Part shown: in pieces, positions 1 to 13,816 of the stretch
Layout of the letters: each line of letters starts with the position of its first letter
Numbering within the stretch: the stretch's first letter is position 1
Assembly: GCA_027922465.2 (NCBI GenBank)
Contig: BQMF02000046.1
Span: 1,339,497 to 1,403,496, forward strand
Length of the DNA stretch: 64,000 nt
DNA from: Turritopsis dohrnii
Taxonomy: Eukaryota; Cnidaria; Hydrozoa; Anthoathecata; Oceaniidae
Reading direction: 5' to 3'
Position numbers and translations under genes: made by a program
The notes under the pieces: generated by a model
The model's input: only the letters and a program-made list of their open reading frames with translations
What the model was told of the DNA's origin: nothing
Database searches by the model: none

Positions 1-1400
1 GAAGTGATAATCAGAGGCGTAGCTCGAGCTCAGTAAAAACCTTTTGAGAAGAGATTAGTATTTTAAAGTAGAACAGAAACACCTGCAAGTAACCTACTCA
101 ACACTTAATACTCAAAAGAAATATGGTAATGTTGGACTCGCACACTTTTTTGACTGATCTTGAATACGCCTATAACAATCTATAGCGTATTGGAAGAGAA
201 AAAAGCATCTTTTTCAAACTAATATGGTAGGTTAAAAGTATTTTGCTCAAAATGTGGCAATAACTGTTATGTACATGGGACTTTGGTAACCGTATAATGC
301 ATATGAAATAATTCCATGAGTAATTTTATAAGAAAAATTTGATACTCCAATCTTAAAAAAAGTGAGCCAATGTACATTTCATAATTACATTTCCTTCTTC
401 AGACGTTTACAACTTACATCAAATTAAGTCAATCATATTAATTACTAAATTAAACAGAAACGGCTAATAAACTGTTTTGAAGTGTGTCTGTGGAGTTTAT
501 CATCGCTGACATTCAATAATTTCAAATGGAAAACTCTTGGATGTAAACAATCCCACAAAAGTATTTAAAATATGCTGAAACAAAATTTTCCCACGCCAAA
601 AGTAAACAATCGGAAAGATAAATGCTGATCATACAAAATAAGAGATTTGAAATTAATCAAATGACAGATAGTAGCCACTAGATAAACAAAATGACCACCT
701 AGTGATTTCAACTAAATTATCCAGCTGCTAATTTTCCTGTGTTTTCCTTTTCAACTAAAACTTATATTTATGTTTGAATGGATAAACAACTCTCCAGGCG
801 GCACAAGAAATCTAAAAGACTTTCAGAAGACTAAATCAAATTTAGGTTAGAAAGATGTCCGTTTTTTAACGAATGAAGACTTCTTTGAGATGACGTGAAA
901 AATGCAATCGTCTAAAAGACGTCTAAAAGTCGTTTAAAAGTGCGTATTTTATTGCTATTATGTCTTTTTTTATCTTACCGCTTTTCTTGCGGATATTCCA
1001 ATATAATGTTTAATATTCAATTTGAGGACGGGATGAAACATCCACTTAAATCATTGTTGAAGCTTACTTACTTACTATTCAATAATAATCACCCTCGATT
1101 ATTGTATCTTAAATAACATCATTTGTAAGATCTTTCAAAAATGTTCCTTCAAAAAGTTCTTGTTCATGTTGTTTATCAAAATAGTATATAAATCTTATAA
1201 TGTTTAAAATATCATGCTACTGAAATATTTGTGAACCATTGCATGTTTTGTTAGGGTAATAACATTTATTTACATATGCAGTGATTTTGTTACTTTGTAT
1301 TTAATATTATACTAGAGTATGAAGTGTGGCCAAAGAGCTATTGTTTTCCAATGCTTACAGTTGCATGTGATACAGTATTCTGATCTGAACAGAGGTGACT
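1..1400. other. No gene recognised
   Basis: AT-rich sequence with no convincing exon, RNA gene or repeat on either strand. Confidence 0.6.
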
Positions 1401-2293
1401 ATGTAATACGGAAGCCCATTAGGGACATTGTAGTAATATTTTTCCACAAATGTTTCGATCTCATACATCGAAATATTCGATCTCATACATCGAAGGATAC
1501 GATCTCATATATCGAAATCTTACCTTCGATCTCGTACATCGAAGCTTTCGATCTTATACATCGAAGCTTTTCCGTCGATCTCGTACATCGAAATATTCGA
1601 TCTCATACATCGAAATATTCGATCTCATACATCGAAGGATACGATCTCACATATCGAAGTCTTACCTTCGATCTCTTACATCAAAGCTTTCGATCTTATA
1701 CATCGAAGCCTTACCTTCGATCTCATACATCGAACCATTCGATCTCGTATATCGGTAAGACTTCGATATACAAGATCGAATGATTCGATGTATGAGATCG
1801 AATATAAGCCTTCGATATACAAGATCGAATGCTTCCATGTACTAAATCGAATGTTTTGACGTGTGAGATCAAGTGTATGGTTCCGATTAGAAAAACGAAT
1901 GCTTCAATAATGTATGAGATCAAATGTTTCGATGTACGAGATCGAAGGAAAAGCTTCGGTGTATAAGATCGAAAGCTTCGATGTACGAGATCGAAGGTAA
2001 GATTTCGATATATGAGATCGTATCCTTCGATGTATGAGATCGTATCTTTCGATGTATAAGATCGAAGGTAAGACTTCGATGTACGAGATCGAAGGAAAAG
2101 CTTCGATGTATGAGATCAAATGTTTCGATGTACGAGATCGAAGGAAAAGCTTCGATGTATGAGATCGAATATTTCGATGTATGAGATCGAAGGTAAGGCT
2201 TTGATATATGAGATCAAAATCTTCGATGTACGAGAACGAAACATCTATGGAAAAATATTGCTACAATGTCCCTAATGGGCTTCCGTAATGTAA
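1401..2293. mobile_element. MITE, TIR starting TACGGAAG, 6-bp TSD
   Basis: The element spans 1407-2287. It begins TACGGAAGCCCATTAG and ends with the inverted copy (CTAATGGGCTTCCGTA), a TIR of about 45 bp running to TATTTTTCCA. Both flanks read ATGTAA (1401-1406 and 2288-2293), a clean 6-bp target duplication. The interior is an array of an 18-bp motif (TCGATCTCATACATCGAA and variants), one orientation in the left half and the opposite in the right half, so the whole element can fold into a hairpin. Open frames across it are by-products of the repeat. Same family type as the element at 19125-19867. No transposase inside, so non-autonomous. Confidence 0.85.
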
Positions 2294-4690
2294 GGCCTAT
2301 CTGCAATATACTCGCTTAATTCGACTCAGGTGCTGGCATCGGAAATATATGTTAATTATCTACATATACATGAATATGAATAAAATAAGCGTGTCGCTAC
2401 GCTGTAACAATGCTGCATATATGTACTTAGGGTGCTCTGTAGATTCAAAAGACTTGAAAGCGGGACTTGATGTAGCAGCAGTGTTGCTCAAACTGATCAT
2501 TTTATCTCGTTTTCAATCCGTTTGAATTTGTTGATATGTTTTTCCTTTAATAATGAACGTTAGTAAAGTTAGCAAAAATTCCAATCATTAATTCGAATGG
2601 TTTTATAAATGATCAGGTTTATAACAAACCATAGAAATACGAAAAGAGATAGAATAACATCGATGAAATTTCCTTTGTACCATCCGTGTTGTAATTACTG
2701 GTGGCCGTATACAAAGTTGAATTTTAAAAATTTAAAATTTCGCGCTATATATGGAAGTCTATTGTTCCCCGTAATAAAAGTCGTATTTCAGATCTCGAGA
2801 TCTATTGTTAATTTTTCAAAATGTGGGACTTCAGGTAATGTCTTTTTATCAATTCTGCATAATTATCAAAATTATTAGAATTATTCAGATGATAGCAAAA
2901 CGAAAAATAAGTTTGCGTTTTATGATTTGACGAGAATAATATTCGTATTCATTGCTTTCTCGTGATCAGCTAATCAAATATGCAAAATCAGAAATTTTTA
3001 CCTATCTCTGGTAAAATCATATTAAAGATTTTGAGATTGATGTTGATACTAATGAAGACAAAATAACTTTGACGAAAGTACACTTGATTCTCGTAATGAA
3101 CATGTATGTTTTGAAGTGGAAATTCCTTATGATATTTCTGTTTGAACGAACACGAACAATTTTACAAGTTGTTATAAATTGTTTTTACTATAAACAATGT
3201 TCTCCGGACAAGCTGCCAGCTTTCTGATGAAACAGAGATCATCACTGCATTGAATAATATCAGCACTTCACTGCTTTGTCGTAAATATCAAAAGATTCTT
3301 TAAAGAGTTGCCTTGACATATATAAATGGCATTAAAAATATATTTATGTATAAAATGTATATTCTGACTGCCTAAAATTGGAGAAAATACTTCAACTTTT
3401 TTTTCTGGAAGGTTTCTGTAAAAGTATGAATGATAAAAAAACATAACTTTCTTCTCACTCAACCTTTGCACAATAGGAGATTGTTTTTACAAACTTAAAA
3501 TAATACAGCTGTGCACGTGCGCTATTGTTCAATACCAGAGATTTTGATTGGTAGATTTATTTTTTCGGCGTGATAATTATTCGCCGACAATTAAGAAAGT
3601 TTAAACAATGTTTATGACCATAATTAAGAGGACGCCAATTAGTTTCGGTCCCGATACTTACACCACAACATTCTATATTCCTTAGGAGGTCGTAATAGTG
3701 AAAACAACTTGAAAACGCTTTTAGTTCGTAAAATAATGAAACAAACGTCCGAGTATGTGAAATGAAAACCCGAAAATATGTTTTTCATTGTAACATAAAA
3801 ACGAAAAAACGAATTCAGTTCCGATTTTCCGAAAAAAGTAGCTTTTAGAAGCCCTAATAAGGATAGCATGTTTGTTTTTACGAATGAACTTGTTAAGTAT
3901 ACTCGTTTTTGATTTAAAATTTTCGGTTTTTACTTCAAATTTTACCGAGTAGTTAAAAAATAATAAACATTGCATAAAAGAGAATGAGGCGAGGCAACAC
4001 GCATGGATTCTCATTGTTTGAAAATTGAATAGAAATTTGAATAGAGCTAAGGTGAGCTAAAGTTTGATGTTATTCTATCTCTTTTCGTATTTCTATGAAC
4101 AAACGAACGAGCAATTACATCCCAAGGCTTTAATTAAAGCAACTCGTGTGGTTTGCACGTTACTATCAGACAAAAAAAAGTCACTAAAATGTTCACAGTC
4201 ACACCCTGCTGAATCTAGAATCCCTCTCCAAAGCAATATTATATGTTTCATAAAGAAACTCAATACGTTTTTAGAAGCTTTTAGATTTATAACTTCAAGA
4301 TACTTCCGAATCAACTTTAACGCATAATGCAGCTAATGCTGAGCACATTTCTGGACATTGATGACAGATTTTCTATTTCCAGTTGCCTGAATTTTTTGCA
4401 TAACAATAGTTGTTTATTACTAGTTTTTTATTTTTTGTGAAACAAACAAACGCTGTCCGAAAATACTAGACATTGCGTAAGCAAATGACTGGGAATTTTG
4501 TTGTTCTGTTTATCTACTTTATCTAACATCTTATCAAATGTCTAATCCAATAAGTCAACTAACAAAAGACCAAACCATTTAAAAATTCCATGTTGTTAAG
4601 AAGGATTAAAATTGGAGTATAAGTTATGGGTCGAAGAGCATTTGGTTCTCATCGACATGGTCTTGGATTTTTGAAAGCGGAAAGAAATCA
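2294..4690. other. No gene recognised
   Basis: AT-rich intergenic sequence. Short open frames on both strands show no domain or splice-site support. Confidence 0.55.
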
Positions 4691-4695
4691 TAATC

Positions 4696-5380
4696 ATGAA
4701 GATTTTCTTCGGAGTTCTTTTTCTTTGCATGATGATATTGGCACAAGGTAGATTATTTATTAACGTTTTCATAACTTTTTTTATTTCATCATATTAAAAA
4801 CTTCGCTTCTAATTTTTTTTCAAATAGGCCAACCTGGTGTCCACGACTATAGCAGCTACGGTAAGCAATGTTCATTCCTTTTATTGTTTGAGCATAGATT
4901 ACACAACCGTGCAGAGTTGCATTAGTGTTTTCAAAACTGTTTGATTCAGATCATATTTCATTTTTATTTAATTTGGCTTATTGTTACACGATCATTGATT
5001 TTCTGACAAGGATCAAATGGATATCTATTATTGACTCTAACCTTGCTCACTATAATACTCCAGGATCAAAGCTTACAGCGCTTTGGTTTTGGAGGTATTG
5101 GAGGCAGTGGGTGTGAAATAAGAACATTTGGAAATGATGTAGCTGAAAAAAATTACAGACATTAAAAGCTTAAGAATAGATATGCTATTTCAAGTTTTGT
5201 CATTTCAGTTTTTTCTTAACAATTTTGATTTGTAGGATTCACTTATCTTTAGAAATCTGCAAAGATACACATCCTAATTTAACGATATGCAAACAATTGG
5301 CTAAGGCCGATAACGGTAAACGGTGCAAACTTGATGCTGATGCAAAAAAACTTTGCAGGAAGTCCTGTGGCTTTTGCTGA
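4696..5380 (+). CDS. Secreted ShK-domain (six-cysteine) peptide gene, multi-exon
   Basis: Exon 1 (4696-4747) encodes an initiator Met and a hydrophobic signal peptide (about 17 residues, MKIFFGVLFLCMMILAQ), ending at an AAG|GTAGAT donor. Exon 2 (4828-4860) follows a CAAATAG acceptor, is 33 bp and keeps phase 1. The last exon starts near 5256 after a CTTTAG acceptor and ends in a TGA at about 5378-5380. It holds a full ShK-like domain: six cysteines in the order C..C..C..C...C..C with the closing pattern CRKSCGFC. ShK domains occur in cnidarian potassium-channel-blocking peptides and also in non-toxin secreted proteins, so activity cannot be inferred. A candidate Gly-rich exon 3 near 5064-5110 does not join in frame with its neighbours: either the exon is misread, there is an indel, or it is skipped. 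Confidence 0.6.
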
Positions 5381-5886
5381 ATTATTTTGTTAAAGTGTAA
5401 AACATTTTGCACATTCAAATGGTAAGTTATCTTATCTTATTTGATTTATTATTCTTTAATTTCCGCTGACTGCATTTCATTAATGGTATGTTAGAATATA
5501 CCACGCATGTCGTGATTTCTGCTAACTATTTGATTCAACTATTTAAATTGTTATTCCCTTTTTAGAACATAACGTTCCTTCAATTCCACTTTCGTTTCCA
5601 TAAGTACCACTTTTATGAATCTTATTCATATTTATTATGTTTATGTAACATCTCGTGATTCGTTTGATATTTCAATTATTTGCAAAAAAATCGGTGTTTC
5701 AAGTAATTTTTTCACATTTAAAATTTCTGTGATTTTATAGTAGACGCTCTGCCGATATTAATTATTTTTGTGTTACATTTTTATTAATTTTGTTATTTGC
5801 ACCGAAGAATAATTTTCTCAATTAATTTCGTAGTTTTAATTTTCCATGCTTTGATAAATGACCATTAGTGACATCTGATGTATTAT
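5381..5886. other. 3' flank of ShK gene, no further gene
   Basis: AT-rich sequence probably including the 3' UTR of the upstream gene. Nothing else is visible. Confidence 0.4.
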
Positions 5887-6617
5887 ATCTAACCATGGAG
5901 GTATAAAACAGAAGGAGAACGAACTCAAAATCTGCTATTGTACTATCCGTGATGCGCTGCATTGTTTAAGTCCTCAGTGTGTAATAACATATAATTGCTA
6001 TCATCTTGCATAATTTTTATAATTTTGGCGTTCTTGCGTGAAAATTTCGTTCATATCAATTCTCCAATGTGATTAAAGATCGTTAGGGTAAAGTTCTTAT
6101 CATGCATAATCTGTAGGAATTGGGAGAATTATGCAAAAACGTCACAAATATGCAACGAAAACATTGCAACTTTAGGTCTATATATCTCGTGATCCCCTCA
6201 AGCAGTTTCGCCGAGCTTCAGTTTTTGAAGAGAGAATAATCCTAAGTTTTTGCGCGTACCGCGGCACTATCGAGGCGCATTTAAGTCAGAAGATATGTAG
6301 ATTGGAACTTATACATGAATTACGCGATATCTTCAACTCTGTATAAAAACATAGATTTTCATTTGTTTCTCAAGGAAGCTTTAGGTTTAATAATCTGCTT
6401 GTCACTATGCAGCAAGTTGATCCGTTGTTATAATGGATGATATTTGGTTTTTAAATTGTCGTTAATTTTTAAAAAAGTATTCGTTTCACCGACAACCAGC
6501 CGAAAGCGCATCACGGATGACATCAAAGTGATACCGCAATGAATAGAATAGTCATTATCTGAATAATAGAAAAATAAGAGTTCGTTCTCCTTCTGTTTTA
6601 TACCTCCATGATCTAAC
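5887..6617. mobile_element. MITE with about 35-bp TIR and 7-bp TSD
   Basis: The left end, CATGGAGGTATAAAACAGAA (from 5894), is repeated inverted at the right end (to 6610); pairing continues to GAGAACGAACTC. The flanks are ATCTAAC on both sides (5887-5893 and 6611-6617), a 7-bp target duplication. The interior has no transposase. It also carries an internal inverted pair (GATGCGCTGC near 5950 and its partner GCGCATCACGG near 6510) next to the TIR. Confidence 0.8.
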
Positions 6618-8530
6618 AGATGTTAAATAAAATGCTGATCCGTTATAAATTTTAAATAGCCAGTATGTACTCTTACCATAGCTAGAGTCAAAGGCAAAAT
6701 GGTTCAATATTGTTTTACAACGGAAACAGCTTGCTAGTATCTCCAACAGGAATGCTGAGCAAAGAGTTCGTATTTTAGCTTCATGTAGTCAAAGATTGAA
6801 TATTTTAATACAATACAAAGTCAGAAATGTGGTACAACAATGTGATAGAACTTCTTTTTCTACCATCATCCTTTATGGCACATATTACTGGTCGTTTATT
6901 AATTGCTCAGCAATTCTGCAGAAGGTCTCACATCACTGTAATTTTGGAACATTACAGATTTCCATTACAGCTTTATATGTAACATCTATAAATACTAATT
7001 CGCGTTGTGCATACCACTTCTATTTCAGAGAGTGATATGTTTCGTTTTAATTTACGGTCAACGTCTTCTTAGTAGCGTGTAAAGGCACGTGGAAGCGAGA
7101 GACACTTTTTGCATACTTTTTTATACTTTATTAGCGGGATTCGGAAAAATCATGTTTCGTTTACACGAAACTATTTTTCTATCGATTTGTAGGGAATTAT
7201 ATACAACTTAGTAGAGTTGTTCGTGAATTTTTCCCTACAAAGTCATTAGAAACTTCACACCAACACTTGAAATAAGCGTGCAAAGTAATGGTGTTTCCTT
7301 TGATACAAGAAAAGGCTTTAAATCTCTGAAGTAACTTTTTAATTGAACAGTTTTAAAAAAATCTCACAAGTAATTGATTTTTTTCGTGTAACAGGCTCGC
7401 CGGTTTTACGAATCTCCCTAATGTTCGTAATTCTGTGAATTTATTGTTCATTATCTATTTTGGACGCGGGATTTGCTCACATCATTTTCGAAATTTAAAG
7501 CCGTAAAAATTTGTTTACGCGAGATACTATAATAATTTATAAGATTACGCAAAACATTCATTATCATACCTTCGACAATTTCCGCCATCTATTTGTATGG
7601 TGAAAGTAAAACTTTTTGAACTAAGAAACAGAGCGTTATTAAATCGGCATCACTTATAATAAATGTCACGTTGCAAATTGGAAATTAAAAATATTAACTT
7701 TTGTCTTAATTAAGATGATAATAAGTTTTACATTTTTTCCAAATTTTACTTCAGATACTTTTCATTTTTCTTAAAATCCCTCTTAAAACCTTCACACGAT
7801 CAGTTATTTTGTTTAACATTAAGTACTTGTTCATGGATATCTCTGAACTGCACACATATACGGACCGATTCATGTTAATTTTTCTAACATTTCATATTAA
7901 AACAAACAACGAAGTTTGGAAATACTATCACGTTTGAAAAACTTTCTACAAACACCGTGTTTGGAGATGTAATCAAAATTGTCGTTTGGATATGTAATGG
8001 CTTAAATTGTCTTATTACAAATGTTTGTGAAAAATGAATCGATGGAAATAAATGCAAGTTTGGAAGTAAAACCTTGTTTGCATCATAAAAATGTTACAAT
8101 GAATGTGGATGCCGTACCTTATCGGTAAAAACTTTATCAGTCGAAAACGTGTTTTACCGATAAAATAATGAATTTTCCATACTTTTTGTTTAAATAAGGC
8201 TCACATTTTTAATCAATTGGGCCGTTGTAAGAGATCATTAAATTTACAAAACTCGTATATCTTATACAAGTAAATACAAAAAAGTTCTACAGACTTATCA
8301 TCGTGCTTTATCACGTCATAATAAAAAACAATACAAACATGATAGCATTCTGCACACAATTTGCAGTAACCTAACGTAAATCATTGATGCAAATCCGGTA
8401 GCTACAGTTACCATGGCAAGTGACTATGGACACGCGATTTACTTTAGTGATTTAAATATACAGTGGCACGATGGTAGTTGAATGACATGTTATCAAGATA
8501 ATCGAATAAGGAAATTGTTGGCTAATCAAA
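6618..8530. other. No gene recognised
   Basis: AT-rich sequence downstream of the multicopper oxidase stop codon. No exon or repeat supported. Confidence 0.5.
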
Positions 8531-8532
8531 TG

Positions 8533-11500
8533 TCAAGTTACCACTGGGTTTGTGCTGGTCAAACGCATTTCGATGCTGCTAGTGCGAGTCTTTGATTTTC
8601 GAGATTTCAACGAACGATACTTGAGAACTACAACCACAATGATGATGAGTTGGATAGCAGCCAGACCACCAAGTGAGATTGCAAGTATAAAGTATATTTT
8701 CTCGATGTTGCTGTCGCCGGGAGCTAACACGGAACAAACGAAATTTACAGACTCTATTTTAAAAATGGTATAAAAAGTTTTGACCGTAGTTAAATCAAAC
8801 ATTAATTCATATAACGAAAGTCCCGATTTGATTTAAAGCATTTAAAACGTCGAATACTTACGAATATTTTTGATTATGAAATCTTTATTTGGATCATCGT
8901 AAAAATCGGAACAGATCGGTAAGCCTTGTGGAGGAGTACCCATTTTGTTCATCCATTCTGAAAACACTACCGCCATTCCATTGGCAAGATGATCTTCAAT
9001 ATGACAATGCATGATCCATTTTCCAGAATTACCAGCCCTAAATCGAATGACTACGTATCCATGTTGGGGAACATACACCGTATCTTTTATAGCAGGGTTT
9101 ACTAGATTTAGACCATCTACGTTGTCTCCACCCCACTCGGAATTTGACCATTTTGGTGAGGTGCAGAAGTCGTCATTACAGGCGATGTCTTTATTGTCTA
9201 CTTTTCCACCTTCGTCACCAAATGCAACTTTCAAAACATGAAAGCTGTGACCATGAAGATGAATAGGATGGCTGTAAGATCCATTACGCAAACTGCTCAA
9301 AACAATCTGAACTGTCGTAACGTTATCGGGTATGTCAATTTGTTGGAAACATTGATAAGGTTTGTCTACGCCTTTTGGTAAATCTCCACATTTATAAATC
9401 TCCAACTGATCTGTTTGGGTTAATGCATTCACGCCAGGAGTGATGAAGGAGCGACCATTCCAATGAGCTTTCCCAAAACGAAAACCAAAGTTAAAGTGGT
9501 ATTCTACACTGTTCTCCTTTTTGTAATGTGGTACTGGATGTTGAGCGGCATTTTTAATTTTCATATTCACACATTCAATATGTTCTTCGGTAGGATAGTT
9601 TGGATACTGACAATTCATGACTTTGCACGGGTTTGTTTCTGTGCAGTTATCTGTACGACTGGAATTTGGTTCTGTAGTGTTAGCTTCGTCATATTGCAAT
9701 ACCGCATGAACGCTTTGCGTAGGGTTTGGAATAAGAGAGTGCTTACTGAACTACGGAGAAAAAGCCGAAATGAGTGACAAAAAAACTATTGAGACCACAT
9801 AAACAGAGATGAATGCTCTTTTGAGTGCTTTTCTTATCTCAAAACTGCAACCAAGAGAAAAACAAATAGAGAAGCCTTATCGTTCCTGTTGCTTTTATAA
9901 ATAATAAATATCTGATATATAATAGCGAGTGTGTGTCACACTTTTATTTTAGAGAGTGATAAATTTTGTGATAAAATCTGCTTAATCGTGGTCATATTCT
10001 TCATTAGGCCATGGTTTTTTTACAATTATTATATAGCATAATACCGTGACGTCGCAATTAGGTGATTCAAATTTTCGTCACGGTGTTTGCACACGTTGAT
10101 TATATTTTTTGTCACCTTTTCTCGGCACGGGATTTGCGTACATCATTTGCGAAGTTAGATGTGGTAAAAATTTTTACCAGGGTTACTAGTTTACCTTTGT
10201 TTTCCCTTGATTTATAAGAACTATTGCAAATTTTCACAAAAGAAGGCAAAGAAAACTTACTGATACCGCATCAAGATTAATCAAGTAATTCTTTGAAAAT
10301 TGATTGGCTTTTAAGAGAAAATCGTATCGTTCACCAGAGTTGATTATAAACGAATCCACTGTCATAGGTTCAATGTCATATGCGTCTGTGGCCACTACCT
10401 CAAGTTTATGACTGTCAATAGATACACGGAAAGGTTGATAGGAGCCAACATGTATCACTCGAAACCGATATGATTTATCTTTCGTCAAGTTAAAGTGTTT
10501 CAATGGCGCTTTTACAGTTGTTAAATTTCCACCATTTCCTTAAATAACATAGAAAATTGTCAAGTATGACTGACCTGGCATCGCTGTTTAGGATCTTTAA
10601 GCAAAGCTTCATTTTACCTTGTTAGTAGCATACAAAAATGTCAAGGATTACTGACTTATTCTGGTTGATGCTTATGGATAACTTCTATTTACCTTTTTTC
10701 CAGTAACGACCTTTACCTTCGATCAAACCACTGAAATAAACGTAAGGGCTACCCCCGCTAGATGTGTACTTCTGATTGAACAGCTATATGTGATAAAATA
10801 GTATATAAAAAACATTACAACAAATTCTTAAGTTTTCCAAAATTGGTCACTTCAGAAAATCAGAGTTGCCAATTGTATCGTCTTATCCTACCTCGTCCGC
10901 CATTTCCTGTTGCCACTCGCCAACAGTCATGATAATGTCAATCGGAGCGTCATCTGTTGTGGGTCTTTTTTTGACAATTAAACCGCCAAATATTCCGTTA
11001 GTTCTTTGCACTGCGATATGGCTATGATACCAATACGTTCCCGGGACTGGCACCTATTGAAAAGAAATACAATGAAATGGGCAAAGGCTGAATTACACAT
11101 AACATTATCATTGACTGGGTCTATAAAAGATGACTAAATAACTGATTCCTATACAAGAACAAGCCTCCCTACTTTAGTAATGGTTCCAAGTTTTGTTTGG
11201 AACAATGTATTGTATGATCAATTAATAACAACTCACTTTGAACACGTAATGATAAACTTGCCCAGCACCAATGGGACACTGATTTATCCATCCAACACCG
11301 TCCATCCAGGGTGTACCAACTTGGGCGATCCCATGCCAGTGAACAGTAACTGTGTTGCTTATAAGTTTATTTCTTACAAGAATATTCACTGTCTGATTCT
11401 CGTAAACAACGATATGTGGACCAGGTATCTTTCCATTTACTGCTAAAACAAGTCTATAATAGCCATCTAATGTCATCAACTTTTCATAGTCAGGAACCTA

Positions 11501-11839
11501 ACAAAGATAACTTGAGTTTGCAATGCCTGTTGCAAATATTTATATTATGACATTTTCACGTCGTGATTACTCGAGGGTTTTTCAGAATTTAGAATGAATG
11601 ATTCATACCTTACTTTCTCCTCCTTTGCCATTGTTGTACACTAGATTCCCATCATTATCGACAAACACAAACTTGCCTTCATACGTCATTGATGTTTGTG
11701 CTTGAAGTTCAAACACAAACTCACATTGCGTTGAAGTCATATTACATTCCAAATAACCCATATCATTTTCAAAAACCTCGGCCACATTTACACTGCACAA
11801 CGCCAGCAATATCAAAGCTTGTTTTACACCACTCGACAT
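8533..11839 (-). CDS. Laccase-like multicopper oxidase, membrane-anchored, 7 exons
   Basis: Three-cupredoxin oxidase, predicted to oxidise phenolic or metal substrates with O2 reduction at a trinuclear copper site. Exons (minus strand, first to last): 11609-11839, 11237-11497, 10892-11053, 10693-10783, 10261-10538, 8862-9750, 8533-8753. All junctions have GT/AG ends and phases agree; total 2133 nt, 711 codons with the TGA. Exon 1 begins with Met and a hydrophobic signal peptide. Copper ligand motifs are all present: HWHG (exon 2), WYHSH (exon 3), HPIHLHGHSFHVL and HCHIEDHLANGM (exon 6). The last exon encodes one hydrophobic helix (IYFILAISLGGLAAIQLI region) followed by a basic, Ser/Thr-rich tail, so the protein is probably a type I membrane protein with an extracellular catalytic part. 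Length fits animal laccase-like oxidases. No break seen. Confidence 0.93.
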
Positions 11840-13816
11840 TAATAATTTTGTTATTCTGTTTAAATGACAGGGAAGCTTCAGGGATTTAGTATTTAGTCTC
11901 CTAAAACATTTTAATATATTCCATAACTCTTACCTCAAATCAGCAGTTTTATACTCTCACACCTATTTATTAACATCTGCATATCATATCTCTGGATCAT
12001 ATCCTCTTTTTATATATTTTGATAATCGCAACCAAATGTTTCCATAGGGTCACTAAGTGCATAGACGTGGAACTTGCCATACTGTCGAAACCACTATCAA
12101 GTACAAACAAAATAAATAAGGCGAAGCATGAAATGAGACAATTTCATTTCATTCAGTGCTTGAAGACTTCAAAATATCATTTGATAACAATCCAGGTTAA
12201 TCCCTATTAACATTTCAGGTTAATCCATATTAATCGAAGGGCACTGGAAATAAGATTAAAACTTCGCACCACGTAGTATTATTAGTTATTGGACAATGAC
12301 ATAGATTTTTGTCATTCGAAACTTCAGTATTTTGATAGGGATAATAAGTGCTAATAACTTGTAGAAACTTTCCACACTGTCGAAACTACTATGCAATAGT
12401 AACAAAGGCGAAGCAATTTCATTCCCAGTCCGTGAAAACTTCAAAATACCATTTGATAACAATACAGGGCTTTCCTATTACCCGAAAAGCACTGGAAATA
12501 AAACTGCAGATCACGTCGTATGTTGGTAAGTTGGTTCACCTCTAACAACTAGAAGCCTAAGTATTTTTTGTGAAGTTTTTATTGACTTTCTAGTTCGTGG
12601 CTTTTCGTCTTACCAGCATTTTCACTTTGATAGTTGTTTTTTTAATTAAGACGCATAATTTTATTACGGATGTGTATACTAAACACCCGACTGAAGTTCA
12701 CCAGAATCCGTGGTGATTGTTTTACTTCTGTTTACATGGTACCGCAAAATTTCAAACTTTTTGAGCTCCAACCCATTCTGTAATACACGTTTTTTTTAAA
12801 CTGATCACATGGATTGAAACTAGTAAGTTTGACCAAACACCCTTAAATAACTATAGTTTCTATGTTTTGTCTAATGAAAGCTTTTTGTTTCCATTCCATG
12901 ACTTTTATGTTGTAACAACGTGGAAACTTAAAGGTACAGCTGCAAATCTGAGTGGGCAATTCATCTGGCCACGTTTTATTTTTAGTTGTACTCATAGACT
13001 TTGCAGCGTCTGCATTATCAGTAGCAGGCAACGTAATTTTATTACAGCAAACGAAGGTCTACGTAGTTTATTTAATAGGTCTGACAAGGACATAAAGAAA
13101 AGGTTGAAATGTGGTTCTATGTCTCTACAATATATTTCTAATGGCAGAGCTTTAGTATTCTAATGTTTTAAGTAAACATACGCTCTATGGAGGAATGCTT
13201 AGATCGTACTTGTGCTCATATATTTTTAATGCGGTCAGGATTTTTTTTGAAACCCAAATATTAGATACAATCATTGTTCGTAACAATTTGCAATAAAAGA
13301 TTATGTTAATGTAAAACTTCAAATCCATCAATAAGTAAATGCAGTCATATTGTTTTTATTTTTGAATAAGGTGTTTTTCAGTTGTTGTTTGTAGCTAACA
13401 ATGTTTAAAGCAAATGTTCGTTATTTCGCCATATTTGGTAATATTTGGTTTTATCAAATACTTATGAAATGACACAGATTGTTTTTGATTGCGTTTTCGA
13501 AAGTTATTTTGTGACAGTGAAATTTTTCTTATTGTCACAATATCTTTCTGAGGTTAGTATGGTATTATACGTATTTCTTAAATGAGAATTAAAGAATTTT
13601 AGAAAGATTCATTCATCTTACACACATCTCTCGTTAGTTATAAAAGCCTTGGATTTTAATCGAAACTGACAAATATGATGTCACAATTGCACGTAGCCAG
13701 CTGCAGTTTTGATAGAGCACAGAGAAAGAAAGTTTTCGTACACATCGCATTTTAGTTGATATATAAGTACATGTAACTATTCATTTAAGAAAAAACAATG
13801 GTTGTTTTGTTTCTAC
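11840..13816. other. 5' flank of the oxidase gene; no second gene recognised
   Basis: Contains the oxidase upstream region and the degenerate duplication listed at 12050-12525. Other short frames lack support. Confidence 0.5.
12050..12525. repeat. Diverged direct repeat, two copies about 260 bp apart
   Basis: The block around 12160-12255 (ACTTCAAAATATCATTTGAT, then AGGTTAATCCC and GCACTGGAAATAA) recurs around 12428-12503 with substitutions. The preceding piece with GGAACTTGCCATACTGTCGA at 12070 matches GAAACTTTCCACACTGTCGA at 12364. This looks like an old tandem duplication. Confidence 0.55.

Noticed and set aside
1319..2119. Open frames of 60-150 codons rich in SYIE/RSHTSK repeats
   Set aside because: They are translations of the palindromic 18-bp repeat of the MITE in several frames; no domain or start context.
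1407..2287. CRISPR-like array because of regular 18-bp repeats
   Set aside because: Eukaryotic context, no unique spacers, and repeats invert at the centre; it is the body of a MITE.
3268..4327. Short minus- and plus-strand frames
   Set aside because: Low-complexity composition, no splice signals or motifs; typical of AT-rich intergenic DNA.
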